Below are positions 21,340 to 24,544 of a stretch of DNA of 24,544 nt, piece after piece; within the stretch, counting starts at the first letter, position 1; every line of letters starts with the position of its first letter. The translations under genes were made by a program, and so were the position numbers. The stretch is taken from IMG/VR virus record IMGVR_UViG_3300007725_000027, positions 1 to 24,544 of that record. The stretch is one strand, 5' to 3'. A model generated the notes under the pieces. It was given only the letters and a program-made list of their open reading frames with translations, ran no database searches and was not told where the DNA came from. Source of the DNA: a virus.

Positions 21340-21909
21340 TTATTTTTCTATATTTATATTTCTATTGAAATTTATTCCTATGGCTATCCTAATACTAGGA
21401 TAAAAATTGGTATCAACGCTATGAGGAACTATTGAATCCATGACGACCGGTTTAGTTAACTCGTATCTGTCTATTTCTTCACATATTCGTTTATCATATT
21501 CTAATAATTCTTGTTTCACACCATCAGCTGAAACGTAATGTATTTTACAAGGTTCTCCGTTTGTTTTCCAAAATCTTGTGTAAACACCTTCGTTTAATGT
21601 AACTGGTAAAAGAACTCTGTGTCTGCTTATATAAGGTGCAATAGCATTACCATCTATGTGTATACCATATTCTTTATTTGGTTCAATTACAACTAATGAG
21701 TATTCGTGGACATATCTTAACCATTTTTTATTTTCTAAAAAATCCATTAGTTCTTCTATCATAGTAATGTCTGCAACAAGCTCTGGTGTTTCTCGATTGA
21801 TTATCAATACACCGTGTTTTAATAGATGCTTATACTTTTGTATTATTTTTTCTAACTTGTTTCGTATGATATCGTAATTAGGTATTTCTAAATATTTCCA
21901 ATTTTCCAT
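21340..21909 (-). CDS. 2OG-Fe(II) oxygenase-like protein
   Basis: A 189-aa protein with H84-x-D86 in EYGIHIDGN, R97 or R99 in SRHRVLLPV, H163 in SIVPHSVDTN and R174 in PSIRIAIGI. This is a complete iron and 2-oxoglutarate set. The N-terminal 75 residues are helical with KKWLRYVHEYSLVV leading into the core. It resembles the 205-aa gene upstream more than the plus-strand oxygenases, so it belongs to a second subfamily. GGAAGATC lies upstream of the ATG, inside the end of the preceding gene. Its 3' end contains the late promoter of the next gene. Confidence 0.74.
   Translation of the reverse strand: MENWKYLEIPNYDIIRNKLEKIIQKYKHLLKHGVLIINRETPELVADITMIEELMDFLENKKWLRYVHEYSLVVIEPNKEYGIHIDGNAIAPYISRHRVLLPVTLNEGVYTRFWKTNGEPCKIHYVSADGVKQELLEYDKRICEEIDRYELTKPVVMDSIVPHSVDTNFYPSIRIAIGINFNRNINIEK
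21351..21358 (-). promoter_or_regulatory. T4-type late promoter
   Basis: The minus strand reads TATAAATA exactly. The site is within the last codons of the oxygenase gene ending at 21340. Transcription would start near 21345, about 23 nt before the ATG at 21322, with AAGAGG as ribosome site. It would give the 190-aa protein separate late expression. Confidence 0.75.
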
Positions 21910-22505
21910 AAATGATCTTCCAAATTTACTTCGTTTGAAAATATTATCCAGAGATTGATTCTAGGACTGTCTGTGTTGTTTTTAACACCGTGTAATACAT
22001 CAGTTGTAATTAAAGCTGGATTTGTTAATTTGAATTCTGCAAGCAATTCGCATTTTTCTTCAGAATAATAATCGTAAGGTAACAACCCACCATTAGCGTC
22101 ATTAGCGTATCTCAGTTCAGGTTTTTCCTTTGAAATATAAAATGAGGTAGTAGTGTTTTCACAGTTTTTTATAGGTATTAAAACACGCTGTCTGTTTGAA
22201 GTTTTTAAAGTAGCTGGATCTGTATATAAAGGATCTGAGTGTATATCCATTGTTTGATCTGGATTAAGTATACCAACAACGTAATCCATTATATACTCGG
22301 ATAAGTTATGTTTAATCAAAAATTCATTTATTTCTTTGATTGATGCTATATCATTAAATAAATTTTTATCGTGACGATTTGTAAATGTTAACAACATAGA
22401 TCCTGATACACTTATATCTGTTATAAGTGATAAAACTTTATTTTGTATTACATTTAAATTGTCTATATCGATGAATCTGTAATATCTATCTACTTCCAAT
22501 AGCAT
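21888..22505 (-). CDS. 2OG-Fe(II) oxygenase-like protein
   Basis: A 205-aa protein with H89-x-D91 in TMDIHSDPL, H172 in DVLHGVKNN and R182 in SPRINLWII. It shares with its two downstream relatives the order: helical N-domain, an NPDQ turn just before HxD, R.RVLIP.KN.EN after it, and a final strand after the arginine. Its substrate is unknown. The start lies within the end of the methyltransferase gene, and the end overlaps the next gene by 22 nt. The three genes together look like a tandem triplication. Confidence 0.74.
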   Translation of the reverse strand: MLLEVDRYYRFIDIDNLNVIQNKVLSLITDISVSGSMLLTFTNRHDKNLFNDIASIKEINEFLIKHNLSEYIMDYVVGILNPDQTMDIHSDPLYTDPATLKTSNRQRVLIPIKNCENTTTSFYISKEKPELRYANDANGGLLPYDYYSEEKCELLAEFKLTNPALITTDVLHGVKNNTDSPRINLWIIFSNEVNLEDHLWKIGNI

Positions 22506-23212
22506 ATTTTTCCAGCACTATTATTTTCATCTAATAATAACTCGTTTTCAAACCAGTGAAATAAAAACGGTTTCATAGCAATATATTCACATTCATATTC
22601 TCGGAGTATGTTTAATCTTTCCATATTATTTTCAGGTCTATTTAATATATCAAATAATAGCGACGAATTTGGATGATCTAATAATTCGTCGAGATAAACA
22701 TTTAGTGGATAATGCCATAAATAGCTTTGACTAGACATTATCAAATCGATTTTTTCTGGCCATTTTACACCAGGCGATTGCAAAGTAAAATTGGCCATAT
22801 CAATACCACTGTTTATTGCAATATCTTTAAATAAATTCCAATCGTTATAAAATCCATGAGTGTCGCTCCAATGAGAAACTACGTGATTATGATCTACGAT
22901 TGATTCATCTACTAAAATGAAATTACCACCGTCTAAATATTTATGTAATACAATATCAATTATTCCAACACCAGATCCAATGTCAAGAATAATAGATTCA
23001 CTATTTAAATTATCAAACGCCCCTAAGCTTTCTCTTTGTTGAAATCTATTTGATACAGTCTTAGATACTGTATTACAATATTCTTCTGGATCATCTACAT
23101 ATCCACGAATAATTCCAAGTTGATGTCCAGCAACCCATACAAATCTACTAAAGTTTTGAAATGATAATTCTATATTTCCGCGGTTTAATGTTTCAATTTT
23201 TAGTTTGTGCAT
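22490..23212 (-). CDS. Class I SAM-dependent methyltransferase
   Basis: A 240-aa methyltransferase. Motif I is IILDIGSGVGIIDIV (74-88), followed by the acidic end of strand 2 (ILVDES, D102) and a post-motif strand IDLIMSSQSYLW. The C-terminus ends HWFENELLLDENNSAGKICYW. The acceptor is unknown; it is not an obvious DNA methyltransferase, since no DPPY or PC motif is seen. The ATG at 23212 is preferred to one at 23218 or the longer frame because GAGG lies 6 nt upstream. It sits between the 55-aa gene and the oxygenase triplet and overlaps both. Confidence 0.78.
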   Translation of the reverse strand: MHKLKIETLNRGNIELSFQNFSRFVWVAGHQLGIIRGYVDDPEEYCNTVSKTVSNRFQQRESLGAFDNLNSESIILDIGSGVGIIDIVLHKYLDGGNFILVDESIVDHNHVVSHWSDTHGFYNDWNLFKDIAINSGIDMANFTLQSPGVKWPEKIDLIMSSQSYLWHYPLNVYLDELLDHPNSSLLFDILNRPENNMERLNILREYECEYIAMKPFLFHWFENELLLDENNSAGKICYWK

Positions 23213-23360
23213 TATCATCCTCACACAACGTAAGATCAATTATTACGTCTTCCAATGTTTCATAACTATGGTAATCTTTACCGGCTTCTACACACTTTAG
23301 CCACCAATAAATCTCGCCTATGCAGTTAATAGATTTGGACCAAAGATGCGGCTTAATCAT
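23193..23360 (-). CDS. 55-aa small protein in the desaturase operon
   Basis: A small ORF whose ATG lies inside the end of the Asp/Asn hydroxylase gene (8-nt overlap) and whose end overlaps the methyltransferase start by 20 nt. The product starts MIKPHLWSKSINCIGEIYWW and contains an acidic second half (SYETLEDVIIDLTLCEDD). No domain is recognised. No good ribosome site is seen, so translation is probably coupled. Its exact fit between two genes makes it likely to be real. Confidence 0.6.
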   Translation of the reverse strand: MIKPHLWSKSINCIGEIYWWLKCVEAGKDYHSYETLEDVIIDLTLCEDDNAQTKN

Positions 23361-24084
23361 GTTTATTCAGATGATCTATAATTAAATCTTGGCTATCGAC
23401 ACTAATAATTAAATGATCTCTCGGTGTTGATCCGTCATTAACGGCATAATGTTTGTAACCTGGATTAATAAACCAAACAGAACCATCGGCTGGAATATGA
23501 TATTTAATTTCGTTCCCATCTTTATCAAAGCCTCCATTATAACATTTATCATTTGTTTCTAGAGCAATATGTAGCCGTATACCGTATTGCGTATCATAGT
23601 CAATATGCGGTTTAATATTACCGTTTGGCATTAATCTTGCAAAACGAGATCTATGGGCACCCGGAAACATGTCATATATTTCTCTCATATATTGTGGAAC
23701 ATCGTCTTTAATTTTACGATACCATCTTTCATCTGCCTGAGGTTTACCCTTAGCAATTCTTTTATCCCAAATAGTGCCAGATTTTTGTTCTCTTTGTGAA
23801 AGGTCAAACGTTTCATCAAACTCAACAAGGCTTAATTGTTGATAGCTAGCAGATTCCCAATCTAATTCTGTGATACAATTAACAGATTGCAATTCATCTT
23901 CGTTGAAAAACATTTTTGGAAGTTTAGTATGCGTTTCGCACATGTAACCATAATCAAAAGCCAGACCATCCCAAACTTTTCCAGCTTCAAATTCTTTTAA
24001 CTCCTGTTTTAGTCTATCAATATCTATCTTTATATCTAACTTAGCTAAAACTGGGAGTTCATTTCTCTTTTTCCATGAGCTCAT
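23353..24084 (-). CDS. Aspartyl/asparaginyl beta-hydroxylase-like oxygenase
   Basis: The clearest hydroxylase of the window, 243 aa. The core reads RSRFARLMPNGNIKPHIDYD, with H160 and D162, then R170-L-H172, the GSVWFINPGYKHYAVND block with H212, and R222 in PRDHLIIS. This is the signature order of the Asp_Arg_Hydrox family (HxD, RxH, W, H..N, R.HL), which hydroxylates Asp or Asn side chains, or related small substrates. The ATG at 24084 overlaps the desaturase stop (ATGA), with GAGAGG 8 nt upstream. It is transcribed with the desaturase; whether they share a substrate is unknown. Confidence 0.85.
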   Translation of the reverse strand: MSSWKKRNELPVLAKLDIKIDIDRLKQELKEFEAGKVWDGLAFDYGYMCETHTKLPKMFFNEDELQSVNCITELDWESASYQQLSLVEFDETFDLSQREQKSGTIWDKRIAKGKPQADERWYRKIKDDVPQYMREIYDMFPGAHRSRFARLMPNGNIKPHIDYDTQYGIRLHIALETNDKCYNGGFDKDGNEIKYHIPADGSVWFINPGYKHYAVNDGSTPRDHLIISVDSQDLIIDHLNKHD

Positions 24085-24544
24085 TTGAATAACCTCTCTG
24101 CTAGCCATCCACCGGTGTCATACTTGTGCAGTCTAACTTTTTTTGAATCTTTATGATGCTCTCTGTGATAACCTTCACCGGCAATAAAAAAATTTAGCCA
24201 AGGAACATTTACTCCGCCATCTGTTTTATGGCCGATTGTATTTAATAAACCAAAACCTATTTTAGCAAAAATAAACGGAACTAACGCATATGCAATCCAA
24301 AAATACGGACTTATTATGAATGCTATTACATTGTGTGCAATTAATATTTTTCCGTGATGTTTATGAAAAAATCGAAGTCTTGGATTCTTAAATAGATCAC
24401 GAGCAAATTTACTGGGTATTTTATCTATGTTCCATGTTGTAAATAAAACTTTCCAGAAACCGACGTGTTTAGCAGAGTGAGGATCTCTTGGTCCATCAGA
24501 ATAAGCGTGATGCATTCTATGACTTGCTATCCATCCGATAGGAG
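24081..24544 (-). CDS. Fatty acid (acyl-CoA type) desaturase, C-terminal part
   Basis: Membrane di-iron desaturase cut by the right edge; about 154 residues are visible. Reading upstream of the first internal ATG restores GWIASHRMHHAYSDGPRDPH, which carries the HRxHH histidine box of stearoyl-CoA/acyl-lipid desaturases. The third box is GEGYHREHH. Between them lies a hydrophobic region (residues about 67-100 of the visible part) typical of the paired membrane helices. The reaction would introduce a double bond in a fatty acyl chain in the host membrane. Presence in a phage suggests remodelling of host lipid, but that is inferred. Confidence 0.9.
   Translation of the reverse strand, partial: PIGWIASHRMHHAYSDGPRDPHSAKHVGFWKVLFTTWNIDKIPSKFARDLFKNPRLRFFHKHHGKILIAHNVIAFIISPYFWIAYALVPFIFAKIGFGLLNTIGHKTDGGVNVPWLNFFIAGEGYHREHHKDSKKVRLHKYDTGGWLAERLFK

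Noticed and set aside
22940-22960. CATAAATA-like late promoter inside the methyltransferase gene
   Set aside because: One base off the strict late element, within coding sequence, and with no gene start close downstream.
1-24544. tRNA genes, CRISPR arrays, insertion sequences and attachment sites
   Set aside because: No cloverleaf-like segments, regular spacer repeats, transposase motifs or long terminal repeats were seen; nearly all bases are in coding sequence.

Overview
The window looks like part of the genome of a marine T4-like myovirus. Its left part has the T4 replication order sliding clamp (45), clamp loader (44, 62) and regA, followed by dut. Next comes a nucleotide and DNA-modification block with dexA, a UDP-galactopyranose mutase, a BGT-like glycosyltransferase, dCMP deaminase and dCMP hydroxymethylase (42). 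Exact T4 late promoters (TATAAATA) and a typical set of small early genes support this. I cannot name the host; the small-gene content recalls phages of marine bacteria more than coliphage T4.

Layout. (1) 1-13864 is coded entirely on the minus strand. Reading leftward from 13864, a run of small early genes is served by three near-consensus sigma70 promoters, two of which share a 29-bp repeat. It continues with two nuclease-like proteins, a DUF1599-like protein, dCMP hydroxymethylase, a MazG-like pyrophosphohydrolase and dCMP deaminase. Then come a BGT-like glycosyltransferase, a UDP-galactopyranose mutase, a C5-cytosine methyltransferase, DexA and a GT-A glycosyltransferase. The last block is the replication operon 45 / 44 / three small genes / 62 / micro-ORF / regA / dut. 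A late promoter at 141-148 drives a gene cut off by the left edge. (2) 13970-20779 is a plus-strand block whose genes overlap almost end to end. It holds six 2-oxoglutarate/Fe(II) oxygenase-like domains in five genes, two paralogous radical-SAM proteins and one acyltransferase-like protein. An exact late promoter ends 5 nt before its first ATG, so the mRNA may be leaderless. (3) 20750-24544 is a minus-strand block facing it. It holds a fatty acid desaturase (cut by the right edge), an Asp/Asn hydroxylase-like protein, a 55-aa protein, a SAM methyltransferase and three related oxygenase-fold proteins. The last of these has lost its metal ligands and has its own late promoter.

How the parts may work together. 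The left block supplies nucleotides and replication proteins, and very probably 5-hydroxymethylcytosine DNA carrying a sugar; a mutase of the galactofuranose type suggests a furanose donor. The nuclease-like genes could then act on unmodified host DNA, as denA and denB do in T4. The right half is an accessory region with different arginine codon use (AGA-rich, against only CGN in gene 44). Late expression of many oxygenases and two radical-SAM enzymes suggests late-stage modification of a protein, lipid or small molecule. The substrate cannot be read from the sequence. This cassette is the best candidate here for an undescribed system.
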